From contig NZ_JBAYTI010000070.1 of NCBI RefSeq assembly GCF_041675725.1, forward strand, positions 1 through 12,569: 12,569 nucleotides of DNA. Reading direction: 5' to 3'. The DNA comes from Castellaniella sp041675725 (GTDB lineage: Bacteria > Pseudomonadota > Gammaproteobacteria > Burkholderiales > Burkholderiaceae_B). Positions 1-7,458 of this stretch are shown piece by piece. Numbering within the stretch: position 1 is the stretch's first letter; every line of letters starts with the position of its first letter. The notes beneath the pieces were generated by a model. The model did not search any database, had not been told where the DNA came from, and saw only the letters and a list, made by a program, of their open reading frames with translations. The position numbers and the translations under genes were made by a program.

Positions 1-2
1 CG

Positions 3-884
3 ATCGGGCTGCCCAAATTCATGGTGTCTACGCTGGCTTCGGGCGACACCTCCGGCTTCGTCGACATTTCAGACATCATCATGATGCCGGCGGTCACGGA
101 TCTGTCCGGGCTGAACCGCATTTCACGGCAGATCCTGCACAATGCCGCGCAGGCGGTGCTGGGGATGCGCACGCCGCTGCCCGTGTCGCCATCCGAACCG
201 CGGTTGCCGGCCGTCGCGCTCACGATGTTCGGCGTCACCACGCCCTGCATCAACCAGTTGCAGGCGGCGCTGCAGGCCGATTTCGAATGCATGGTATTCC
301 ATGCCACGGGGGCGGGCGGGCGGACCATGGAAAAACTCATGGACGAGCAGGTCTTGCATGGGGTGCTCGACATCACCACGACCGAGGTCTGCGATCTGCT
401 GTTCGGCGGGGTGCTGCCAGCCACATCCGAGCGCTTCCAGAGCCTGATCCGCCAGGGGCTGCCGTGTGTGGCCTCGCTGGGCGCCACCGACATGGTCAAT
501 TTCTGGGCGCCCGAGACCATCCCGGCCCGGTTTTCCGGCCGGCTGTTCCATCGGCACAATCCCAACGTCACCCTGATGCGTATTACGGCCGACGAGGCGC
601 GTCAGGTCGGCGCCTGGATCGGCCAGCGCCTGGCATGCGCCACCGGGCCGCTGCACCTGCTGATTCCCGAAAAAGGGGTCTCGGCCCTGGATATCGAGGG
701 CGGGCCGTTCTTCGACCCCGAAGCCGATGCGGCATTGTTTGCGGCCGCCACTGAAACCATCGAAGCGGCGCATAACCCCCGCTGTCACGTCGAGCGCCTG
801 CCATTGCATATCAATGATCCGGAATTCGCCCGTCTCGCGGCACAGCGGTTCCGCGGGCTGCTGCTGGCCCGTGATGCGCATTGA
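3..884 (+). CDS. Tm-1-like / UPF0261 family protein, 3' part (5' end outside window)
   Basis: C-terminal part of a UPF0261 (Tm-1-like ATP-binding domain) protein. The frame is open from the first bases (reading IGLPKFMVSTLASGDTSGFV), so the ATG at 21 is internal and the true start lies upstream. Family-typical stretches are the 'STLASGDT' segment, 'DISDIIMMPAVTDLSGLN', 'MFGVTTPCI', 'FHATGAGGRTMEKL' and the C-terminal 'HLLIPEKGVSALDIEGGPFFDPEAD'. The family occurs in bacteria, fungi and plants. The plant member Tm-1 binds ATP and inhibits tobamovirus replication, but the bacterial role is not established. The stop (882-884) nearly touches the start of a PEP-hydrolase-like TIM-barrel protein. 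UPF0261 and such a barrel are commonly adjacent or fused, so a joint function is likely. Family assignment is secure; function is unknown. Confidence 0.9.
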   Translation: MGLPKFMVSTLASGDTSGFVDISDIIMMPAVTDLSGLNRISRQILHNAAQAVLGMRTPLPVSPSEPRLPAVALTMFGVTTPCINQLQAALQADFECMVFHATGAGGRTMEKLMDEQVLHGVLDITTTEVCDLLFGGVLPATSERFQSLIRQGLPCVASLGATDMVNFWAPETIPARFSGRLFHRHNPNVTLMRITADEARQVGAWIGQRLACATGPLHLLIPEKGVSALDIEGGPFFDPEADAALFAAATETIEAAHNPRCHVERLPLHINDPEFARLAAQRFRGLLLARDAH

Positions 885-886
885 TC

Positions 887-1624
887 ATGGTCGCGCGGGG
901 TGATCCGGATCGGGCGCTGTTGGCGGATGCCGTACAACAAGGGCGACGCCTGCGGCGCAGAATGCTGGACGGCAGCGGCGGCTTGGTCGCCCGGTGGGGT
1001 GCAGCCGACATCCTGTACCCGCGCATCGCGCAAGTCGACGGCCTGTCGGTCGAACTGTCCGGCCTGTTGCCCAACCGCGACCACAACGCGGATCTGCTCG
1101 CGGCGCTTTCACGAGTGCACGGGGCCTCCGTTTCTGATGCGGGCGCCAGTGGGCCGGTCGTGGCGCTGTTTCTGGCCGATCCTTTTCTACGTCTACCCGA
1201 CGTGGCGGGCGCTCTGCGTCGGCTCGGCCTCAGGCGTGTGGTCAACCTGCCGTCGGTGATGCAATACCAGCCGGCGTACGCACTGACCCTGGATGGCCTG
1301 GGGATCGGGCCACAACGCGAATTCCGGACGCTGGCCGCCCTGGCCGATGCGGGTTTCCAGGTGTCGACAGCCGTCGCGCATGCGCAGCATGTGACGCAGG
1401 CCCTGGCCATGCGCCCCGAGCAGGTTTTTCTGGCGCCGCGCTTCGACTGTTGGTTCGACCCGGCCATGCAAGAGACAGAATTTGCCGGGCTGTGCCAGGC
1501 GATCCGGCTGGCAGCCGGTCCGGCCCGCCCGCCGATCAGGGTCTTGCCGCCCTGGCCACGTCCAAGCGACCCGGCGCGGGCAGGGTCCACCTCCGCACAA
1601 GATACAGCACGCCCTTCACCATGA
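887..1624 (+). CDS. Divergent phosphoenolpyruvate hydrolase-like TIM-barrel protein
   Basis: About 245 residues. It resembles the TIM-barrel 'PEP hydrolase' family that partners UPF0261 proteins. The segment 'LSGLLPNRDHNADLL' matches the family's 'LAGLLPYGDAN'-type loop, and 'ADPFLRLPDVAGALRRLGL' followed by 'VVNLPSV' matches 'TDPFRDMDRFLDELKALGF..VQNFPTV'. 'GLGIGPQREFRTLAALADAGF' matches the following helix. The start could be ATG 887 (two bases after the upstream stop) or TTG 881, which overlaps that stop by four bases; neither has a strong ribosome site. The C-terminus is Pro/Ala/Arg-rich and low in complexity (roughly the last 35 residues), unlike the usual barrel end, and several otherwise conserved Gly/His positions look altered. 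The stop overlaps the next start as ATGA, so translational coupling is expected. The fold call is fairly safe; the enzymatic activity is unproven. Confidence 0.75.
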   Translation: MVARGDPDRALLADAVQQGRRLRRRMLDGSGGLVARWGAADILYPRIAQVDGLSVELSGLLPNRDHNADLLAALSRVHGASVSDAGASGPVVALFLADPFLRLPDVAGALRRLGLRRVVNLPSVMQYQPAYALTLDGLGIGPQREFRTLAALADAGFQVSTAVAHAQHVTQALAMRPEQVFLAPRFDCWFDPAMQETEFAGLCQAIRLAAGPARPPIRVLPPWPRPSDPARAGSTSAQDTARPSP

Positions 1625-2181
1625 TGCCCCAACAGATTGCACCACACCCCATTCATACCATTGGCCACTCGACCCGGGCACTGCCGGCATTCATCGCCCT
1701 GCTGCAGGGCGCGGCGATCGAGCAGCTCGTCGATATCCGCACGGTGCCGCGCTCGCGCACCAATCCCCAGTTCAATCAGGACAGCCTGCCGGCCGCCCTG
1801 CGGGCGCATGGGATCGAGTATGTGCACTTGACCGCGCTGGGCGGGTTGCGGCCCGCGTCCAAGACGATCAGTCCGGACGTCAATGGCTTCTGGGAAAACG
1901 CGAGCTTTCACCACTATGCGGATTACGCCATGGGCCGCGAGTTCCAGCAGGGGCTCGATACGCTCATCGGGCTGGCGCGCCAGCGCCGTTGCGCCATCAT
2001 GTGTGCCGAAGCCGTGTGGTGGCGCTGCCATCGGCGCATCGTCAGCGACTACCTTCTTGCACAAGGCATCGCAGTGTCCCACATCATGGGGCCGGATCAC
2101 GGGGTGCCCGCTACGCTCACGCGCGGCGCCAGGGTTCAGCCCGATGGCACGCTGCGCTACCCACCCGCGTCGGAGCACTGA
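1621..2181 (+). CDS. DUF488 family protein
   Basis: 186 residues starting at the ATG that overlaps the previous stop (ATGA); a second ATG follows at 1624. DUF488 hallmarks are present: N-terminal 'TIGHSTR' (about residues 13-19), 'LVDIRTVPRSR' (36-46), 'LTALGGLRP' (70-78), and a C-terminal 'IMCAEAVWWRCHRRIVSDYL' segment with the family's Cys-Ala-Glu and Cys-His-Arg residues (127-145). An open frame extends upstream to 1450, but the homology begins at about 1650 and the overlap supports 1621. DUF488 proteins are small cytoplasmic proteins of unknown biochemical function. The conserved Cys/His/Arg suggest a redox, metal or phosphate-binding site, which is inference. It is the last gene of the three-gene operon; a 145-base gap with an iron-regulated promoter follows. 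Confidence 0.9.
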   Translation: MMPQQIAPHPIHTIGHSTRALPAFIALLQGAAIEQLVDIRTVPRSRTNPQFNQDSLPAALRAHGIEYVHLTALGGLRPASKTISPDVNGFWENASFHHYADYAMGREFQQGLDTLIGLARQRRCAIMCAEAVWWRCHRRIVSDYLLAQGIAVSHIMGPDHGVPATLTRGARVQPDGTLRYPPASEH

Positions 2182-2250
2182 AAGCGAATCCAGGGGGCAG
2201 GGCTACCTGCCTGTGGCGCTATAACCACTTTACTTGTGCAGGTGTCTCGG

Positions 2251-2293
2251 TTACTCTTGCATCGAATCCTTTTTGATACTCATTCTCATTCAA
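2251..2293 (+). promoter_or_regulatory. Fur-box-like operator overlapping the iron-transporter promoter
   Basis: At 2275-2293 the sequence GATACTCATTCTCATTC.. agrees with the 19-base Fur consensus (three GATAAT-type hexamers) at 12 of 19 positions by eye; the reverse strand reads TGAATG-AGAATG-AGTATC. Its first hexamer GATACT (2275-2280) is also a good -10 (4/6), with a weak -35 TTACTC at 2251-2256 (18-base spacing). A Fur dimer here would block RNA polymerase. The site lies 34 bases upstream of the ferric-binding-protein start, which fits iron repression of the whole 2327-5843 operon. A ribosome site GAGG (2316-2319) lies 7 bases before the ATG. Confidence 0.7.
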
Positions 2294-2326
2294 CCATTTG
2301 ATCCCCGAGATCTGCGAGGTTTTCCC

Positions 2327-3373
2327 ATGCGTCATCCCCGCGCATCCCTGTATCAACGGCTCAAGCGGCTGGGCACCCTATCCGTCGGGCTGGCGCTGCT
2401 GGCGGCATCCAGTGCGATGGCCGCCGAAGTCAATCTGTACACCACGCGCGAGCCCAGGCTCATCCAACCCCTGCTGGACGCCTTCACCCAGGAAACCGGC
2501 GTGCAGGTCAATACGGTGTTCGTCAAAGATGGGCTGCTCGAGCGGGTGCGCGCCGAAGGCGAACAATCGCCCGCCGACGTGCTGATGACGGTGGACATCG
2601 GCAACCTGCTGGATCTGGTCGACGGGGGGGTCACCCAGCCGATTCGTTCCGAGACGCTGGATGCCGCGATACCCGCGCATCTGCGGGCCGACGATGGTCA
2701 GTGGTATACCTTGTCGCTGCGCGATCGGGTCGCGTACGTGGCCAAAGACCTGGATGTCGATCAATTGCACTACGAAGACTTTGCCGACCCGCAATGGCGC
2801 GGCAAGGTCTGCATCCGCTCCGGGCAACATCCCTACAATACCGCCTTGATCGCGGCGCTCATCGCCCATGACGGGGCCGAGGCCACCGAAGACTGGCTGC
2901 GTGGCGTCAAGGCCAATCTGGGCCGCCCGGCGACCGGGGGCGATCGCGACGTGGCGCGCGACATCCTGGGCGGCATCTGCGATATCGGGCTCGCCAACGC
3001 GTATTACGTCGGGCGCATGAAGAATGCCGAACCCGGGACGGATGCGTATCGCTGGGGCGACGCCATCAAGGTGGTGCGCCCTTCATTCAAGGCGTCGGGT
3101 GGCACGCACGTGAACATCTCGGGGGCTGCCGTGGCCCGTCATGCGCCCCATCCGGACCAGGCCGTGCAATTGCTCGAATACCTGGTGTCCGATGAGGCCC
3201 AGAGCCTGTATGCCCGGGCCAATTACGAGTACCCGGTGAAGGCGGGGGTCGAGCTGGACCCGGTCGTGGCCAGTTTTGGCGTGTTGCAGGTGGATGCATT
3301 GCCTTTGACAGAGATCGCCCGGCATCGCCGGCAGGCCAGTGAGCTCGTCGACAAGGTGGGTCTGAATCAATAA
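2327..3373 (+). CDS. Fe(3+) ABC transporter periplasmic iron-binding protein (FbpA/FutA type)
   Basis: 348 residues. It binds ferric iron in the periplasm and delivers it to the inner-membrane permease encoded next. The N-terminus is a clear signal peptide: basic 'RLKRLG', hydrophobic 'TLSVGLALLAASS', and an A-M-A cleavage motif before A33. The mature protein begins 'AEVNLYTTREP', typical of FbpA/FutA-like proteins. The paired iron-ligating tyrosines are present at Y226-Y227 ('GLANAYYVGR'), with further candidate ligands Y38 and Y137. 'LVSDEAQSLYARANYEYPV' near residues 286-304 is a family signature. ATG 2327 is chosen because it gives an intact signal peptide and has GAGG 7 bases upstream; the frame is open back to 2234. 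First gene of a three-gene operon behind a Fur-box-like site. Confidence 0.93.
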   Translation: MRHPRASLYQRLKRLGTLSVGLALLAASSAMAAEVNLYTTREPRLIQPLLDAFTQETGVQVNTVFVKDGLLERVRAEGEQSPADVLMTVDIGNLLDLVDGGVTQPIRSETLDAAIPAHLRADDGQWYTLSLRDRVAYVAKDLDVDQLHYEDFADPQWRGKVCIRSGQHPYNTALIAALIAHDGAEATEDWLRGVKANLGRPATGGDRDVARDILGGICDIGLANAYYVGRMKNAEPGTDAYRWGDAIKVVRPSFKASGGTHVNISGAAVARHAPHPDQAVQLLEYLVSDEAQSLYARANYEYPVKAGVELDPVVASFGVLQVDALPLTEIARHRRQASELVDKVGLNQ

Positions 3374-3394
3374 GGCCATGCCGAGCAGACCGCA

Positions 3395-5068
3395 TTGATC
3401 GGCTTGTCGTCGAATTCGCGCCAGCAGGCCCGCCTGTGGCATTTCGGGATGCTGCTGGCGGGTTTTGCCGTGCTGGCACCGGTACTGTCGTTGCTGGTGC
3501 TGGCGGTTCAAGGCTCGCCCGGGCACTGGGCGCATCTGCTGGATCACGTGCTGCCGCATGCATTCGTGCAGACCGTGACGCTGCTCATCGGGGTGGGTGC
3601 GGTCAGTGCCGCGTTGGGTGTGGGGGGCGCCTGGCTGGTGACGGCCTACGATTTCCCGTGGCGGACCACCTTGTCCTGGGCGCTGATGCTGCCCCTGGCC
3701 GTGCCCACGTACATCGTGGCCTACGCCTACCTGGATGTGCTTCATCCGATCGGCCCCGTGCAGGGCGCCTTGCGCTGGGCATTGGGCTATGACAGCCCGC
3801 GCGAGTTCCGCTTGCCGGATTTGCGCAACCTGCCGGGCGCCATTGTATTGATGGGGTTCGTGTTGTATCCCTACGTGTACCTGACGACGCGCAGCATGTT
3901 CGCCACTCAGGCCGCCAGCCTGATCGAGGCCTCGCGCCTGCTGGGCCATGGCCCGCGCAGCACCTTTTTCCGGGTGGTTCTGCCGCTCGCCCGCCCGGCG
4001 GTGGCCGTGGGGCTGAGCCTGGTACTGCTCGAAACCCTGAATGACATTGGCGCATCCGAGTTCCTGGGCATCCAGACGTTGACGGTATCGGTTTATACGA
4101 CGTGGGTCAGCCGTTCGGATCTGGCGGGTGCCGCACAAATCGCCCTGCTGATGCTGGGTCTGGTGATCGCCCTGATCGCAGCCGAGCGCCGGGGCCGCCA
4201 GCGGCTGCGCTATTCGGCCGGCCGCCGGGCCCACCCCTTGCGGCCCAGGCGCCTGGAGGGTGTCCAGGCCGGGTTGGCAACCCTGCTGGCCGCAGCCCCG
4301 GTCGTGATCGGTTTTCTCGTGCCTGCGGTCTACCTGCTCCAGCAGACGGTCGGGCGGCTCGCCCAGGAAGGGCCGCCTTCGGTCCAGCTGTTGCGCGCTG
4401 GCTGGAATACAGTGGCCATCAGCCTGTGGGCCACGCTGCTGACGTTGGCCCTTGGCCTGGTGGTGGCCTGGAGCGCCCACATCATGATCCGGCCCCGGCG
4501 CTGGCAGCAGGCCTTGCCTCGCCTGGCTACGCTGGGCTATGCCTTGCCCGGGACGGTACTGGCCATCGGCCTGCTGTTTCCAGTGATGGCGCTCGATCAC
4601 GCGCTCGTCTGGTTGCGGGATTTGTTCGGGCTCGATTCCGTGCGGCTGATCCTCATGGGTTCACCGCTGGTGTTGGCCGTGGCGTACGTCATCCGCTTCC
4701 TGACGATCTCCGTCGGCAGCGTCGAGGCCGGCCTGGCACGGATCCCTGCCTCCATGGAGCAGGCGGCGCGCTTGTTGAATGAAACCCTGAATGGGACCTT
4801 GCGTCGGGTGCATCTGCCTTTGCTCAAGCCAGCCTTGGCAACGGCCGCGCTCTTGGTGTTCGTGGACAGTATGAAAGAGCTGTCGGCGACGCTGCTGCTG
4901 CGGCCCATGAATTTTGAAACGCTGGCCACCTGGCTGTATGGCGAGGCGGCCCGTGGAACCTACGAAGAGGGGGCCATCGCCGCGCTGGGGATCGTGCTCG
5001 CAGGGCTCATCCCGCTGATCATGCTCTCACGCGTACAACAACACAACCGTCATGAACACCATGCTTGA
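3395..5068 (+). CDS. Ferric iron ABC transporter permease, two fused permease domains (FbpB type)
   Basis: 557 residues; an inner-membrane channel for iron. It has many hydrophobic segments in two repeats, each with a cytoplasmic EAA loop that docks the ATPase: 'EASRLLGHGPRSTFFRVVLP' (from about residue 177) and 'EQAARLLNETLNGTLRRVHLP' (from about residue 453). This is the double-permease layout of FbpB/ThiP, with about 12 membrane helices expected. The frame has no ATG before the first helix except at 3449 (inside that helix). TTG 3395 is therefore taken as the start, with TTG 3404 as an alternative. An out-of-frame ATG at 3378 opens a six-codon ORF whose TGA overlaps TTG 3395. It lies 21 bases after the binding-protein gene and overlaps the ATPase start by 17 bases. 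Confidence 0.92.
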   Translation: MIGLSSNSRQQARLWHFGMLLAGFAVLAPVLSLLVLAVQGSPGHWAHLLDHVLPHAFVQTVTLLIGVGAVSAALGVGGAWLVTAYDFPWRTTLSWALMLPLAVPTYIVAYAYLDVLHPIGPVQGALRWALGYDSPREFRLPDLRNLPGAIVLMGFVLYPYVYLTTRSMFATQAASLIEASRLLGHGPRSTFFRVVLPLARPAVAVGLSLVLLETLNDIGASEFLGIQTLTVSVYTTWVSRSDLAGAAQIALLMLGLVIALIAAERRGRQRLRYSAGRRAHPLRPRRLEGVQAGLATLLAAAPVVIGFLVPAVYLLQQTVGRLAQEGPPSVQLLRAGWNTVAISLWATLLTLALGLVVAWSAHIMIRPRRWQQALPRLATLGYALPGTVLAIGLLFPVMALDHALVWLRDLFGLDSVRLILMGSPLVLAVAYVIRFLTISVGSVEAGLARIPASMEQAARLLNETLNGTLRRVHLPLLKPALATAALLVFVDSMKELSATLLLRPMNFETLATWLYGEAARGTYEEGAIAALGIVLAGLIPLIMLSRVQQHNRHEHHA

Positions 5069-5843
5069 ATTGGATCGTATTTCTGTCAGTTACCCCGTGG
5101 CCCGCGCCCGCCAGCCTGTGGTGCAGGGACTGAGCCTAGGCCTGGAGGCGGGGCAGATCGCCTGTTTGCTGGGGGCTTCGGGCTGCGGCAAGACCACGGT
5201 GCTGCGTGCCATTGCCGGTTTCGAGCCGCTGGATGCGGGCGAGATCCGTGTGGCGGGCCGGCTGATTTCGAGCCCGCGTCTGCGGGTTGAGCCCGAACAC
5301 CGGCGCGTGGGCATGATGTTCCAGGATTATGCGCTGTTCCCCCACCTGAGCATCGAGCAGAATGTGGCCTTCGGTCTGCGGCGTACGGCGGCGTCGCGGC
5401 GTGGCCAGCAGGTGGATCGCATGCTCGAGCTCGTTGGCTTGCGGGCGCTGGCCGGGCGCTATCCACACGAGCTGTCCGGCGGGCAGCAGCAGCGGGTCGC
5501 GCTGGCGCGCGCGCTGGCGCCCGAGCCCGACCTGCTGTTGCTGGATGAACCGTTTTCCAATCTGGACGTGGATGCGCGCGAAAAGCTGGCGTACGAATTG
5601 CGCGACATCCTGAAGTCGGCCGGCCGCACGGCGCTGGTCGTCACGCACAACCAGGCCGAGGCCTTTGCCATCGCCGACCGCATTGGGATCATGCAGTGCC
5701 AATGCCTGGCCCAGTGGGATACGCCGTATGGCCTGCATCATCACCCCGCCAACCCCGAGATCGCCGACTTCATCCGCCGCGAATCGCTGCTCGCGCGCCG
5801 CGCCACGGCCTGCCTGCGGGGCGGCCCCGACACGGCGCATTGA
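5052..5843 (+). CDS. Iron ABC transporter ATP-binding protein, short form (FbpC type)
   Basis: 263 residues; the ATPase that powers the importer. All nucleotide-binding elements are present: Walker A 'GASGCGKTT' (41-49), Q-loop Q91 in 'MMFQDYALFPH', signature 'LSGGQQQR' (141-148), Walker B 'LLLLDEP' (161-167), D-loop 'SNLD' (169-172) and H-loop H199 in 'VVTHNQAEA'. Start ATG 5052 overlaps the permease end by 17 bases; ATG 5061 is an in-frame alternative. FbpC-type ATPases are usually near 350 residues, with a C-terminal regulatory (TOBE-like) domain. This one stops about 20 residues after the 'HPANPEIADFIRR' segment, so that domain is absent. The following 163 bases contain no obvious continuation in another frame, so this may be a naturally short form rather than a frameshift. 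Confidence 0.92.
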   Translation: MNTMLELDRISVSYPVARARQPVVQGLSLGLEAGQIACLLGASGCGKTTVLRAIAGFEPLDAGEIRVAGRLISSPRLRVEPEHRRVGMMFQDYALFPHLSIEQNVAFGLRRTAASRRGQQVDRMLELVGLRALAGRYPHELSGGQQQRVALARALAPEPDLLLLDEPFSNLDVDAREKLAYELRDILKSAGRTALVVTHNQAEAFAIADRIGIMQCQCLAQWDTPYGLHHHPANPEIADFIRRESLLARRATACLRGGPDTAH

Positions 5844-5856
5844 TGAAAAACGCCTG

Positions 5857-5886
5857 ATTCCGGAAATCGATTTTTCGATCCCGAAT
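5857..5886. terminator. Imperfect hairpin after the iron operon (possible terminator)
   Basis: Arms ATTC-C-GG-AA-ATCGA and TCGAT-CC-C-GAAT around a TTTT loop give a bulged stem of about 11 pairs, 13 bases past the ATPase stop. There is no clean U-run after it, so intrinsic termination is uncertain. It could equally be an mRNA 3'-end stabilising hairpin. A second, weaker inverted repeat (CCTGTG 5889-5894 / CACAGG 5914-5919) follows. Apart from these, the gap 5844-6006 shows nothing convincing. Confidence 0.3.
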
Positions 5887-6006
5887 GCCCTGTGGGTGGC
5901 TTGATCGCCTGAACACAGGCAGCGCGGGTCCAGCAAGCCAGCCGGGCACGTTTCTCCGTCGTGGCTTACTATTCCACGATTATCGACAGACGGCGGATCG
6001 ACGCAG

Positions 6007-7392
6007 ATGAAATTGAGCTTCCTGGGCGCCGCGGGCGAGGTCACCGGGTCCTGTTTCCTGATGGAAGCAGCCGGTGTCCGGTTTTTGATCGATTGCGGCC
6101 TATTCCAGGGCGGTCGCGAGGCGCTTGCCAGGAACCACCAGCCGTTCGCCTTCGATCCGGCGGGCATCGGCTTCGTGCTCCTGACCCATGCGCACATCGA
6201 CCACAGCGGGCTCTTGCCCAAGCTTGCGCGCGACGGCTTCAAAGGCCCCATTTATGCCACGGCCGCCACGGTCGACCTGCTGAGCGTCATGCTGCCCGAC
6301 AGTGCGCACATCCAGGAAACCGATGCCGCACGCAATGCGCGACGCTTTGGCGACCGGCGCACCCGCCCGCCGCTATATGCGCTCGCGGATGCCCAGGCCA
6401 GCCTGAAGTTGGCCCGGTGCGTCGAGTACGATCAAATTTTCTCGCCCGCCGAGGGGGTCCGATGCCGTTTCCGGGATGCAGGGCACATCATCGGGTCGGC
6501 CATCATCGAACTCTGGATCACCGAATACGGCCGAACCACCAAGCTCGTGTTCAGTGGCGACCTGGGGCAGCCCAATCGGCCCATTGTGCGCGATCCCACG
6601 CCAATCGACGAGGCGGACCTGCTGATCATGGAGTCGACTTACGGCGACCGCCTGCATCCGCCGTTGGCCGAGACCGAAAACGACATGGTCGAGGTGATCC
6701 AGCGTACGCTGTTCGAACGTGAAGGCAACGTCATCATTCCGGCCTTTGCGGTGGGCCGCACGCAGCAGATGCTGTATTTGCTGCATCGCTTCACCTGCGA
6801 TGGCCGGCTCAAGAACCTGAAGGTATTCGTCGACTCTCCCATGGCCACCGACGCGACCCGCATTACGTATCGGTACCTGGAGCTGTTCGACGAACCGACG
6901 CGTGAGCTCATCGAGTGGCGCGCGTGTGCGGCCGATTTGCCATCCCTGTATTTCACGGCCAGCGTAGAAGAATCCATGGCGCTCAACCAGATCCGCTCGG
7001 GGATCATCATCATATCGGCCAGCGGCATGTGTGATGCCGGGCGTATCCGGCATCATTTGCGCCACCATTTGGCGCGCCCCGAGTGCAGTGTGCTGATTCC
7101 GGGGTTTCAGGCGGAAGGCACGCTCGGGCGGCGGCTGGTCGATGGCGTAGATCGCGTACGCCTGTTTGGCGAGGTGATCCCGGTGCGGGCTGCGATTCAC
7201 ACGATCGACGGCCTGTCGGCCCATGCCGATCAGACGGCCCTGCTGGGCTGGGCGTCGGCATTCCGCAAGGCCCCTGCCCAGACCTATGTGGTGCATGGCG
7301 AGCCAGCTGCGGCCCGGGCATTGGCCGACCGGCTTCATCAACGGCTGGGCTGGCATGTCATGATCCCCACGCGCGGCCAGGTGGTATCCTGA
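6007..7392 (+). CDS. MBL-fold / beta-CASP RNA-processing hydrolase (RNase-like)
   Basis: 461 residues; a cytoplasmic metallo-beta-lactamase-fold protein with a beta-CASP cap, the family of CPSF-73-like RNA endonucleases. Metal ligands are visible: the 'HAHIDH' motif at 61-66, H160 in 'DAGHIIGSA' and D185 in 'SGDLG'. Beta-CASP features follow: 'MESTYGDR' (208-215, motif A acid E209), 'FVDSPMATDATRITYRY' (274-290), 'SASGMCDAGRI' (337-347), 'LSAHAD' (403-408, motif C His406) and 'VVHGE' (428-432, His430). The length is normal for the stand-alone bacterial 'MBL fold with RNA specificity domain' group. ATG 6007 begins at the canonical 'MKLSFLGAAGEVTGSCFL' N-terminus. All catalytic residues look intact. 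Zn-dependent RNA cleavage is expected from the family but the substrate is unknown. A LOG-family gene follows after 66 bases and may be co-transcribed. Confidence 0.92.
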   Translation: MKLSFLGAAGEVTGSCFLMEAAGVRFLIDCGLFQGGREALARNHQPFAFDPAGIGFVLLTHAHIDHSGLLPKLARDGFKGPIYATAATVDLLSVMLPDSAHIQETDAARNARRFGDRRTRPPLYALADAQASLKLARCVEYDQIFSPAEGVRCRFRDAGHIIGSAIIELWITEYGRTTKLVFSGDLGQPNRPIVRDPTPIDEADLLIMESTYGDRLHPPLAETENDMVEVIQRTLFEREGNVIIPAFAVGRTQQMLYLLHRFTCDGRLKNLKVFVDSPMATDATRITYRYLELFDEPTRELIEWRACAADLPSLYFTASVEESMALNQIRSGIIIISASGMCDAGRIRHHLRHHLARPECSVLIPGFQAEGTLGRRLVDGVDRVRLFGEVIPVRAAIHTIDGLSAHADQTALLGWASAFRKAPAQTYVVHGEPAAARALADRLHQRLGWHVMIPTRGQVVS

Positions 7393-7458
7393 TGCCCGCC
7401 TGGCTCGAATACGGGGCATGGGCCGCCGTCCGTTCATCCCGCTTTTTTCGGATCCATC

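Noticed and set aside
811..2178. Long minus-strand open frame opposite the TIM-barrel and DUF488 genes
   Set aside because: Antisense frame of high-GC coding DNA; the translation is Arg/Ala/Gly-rich without recognisable motifs, while the plus strand carries clear families.
3083..4600. Minus-strand open frame of about 505 codons opposite the permease
   Set aside because: His/Gln/Arg-rich antisense of a membrane-protein gene; no membrane or domain pattern of its own.
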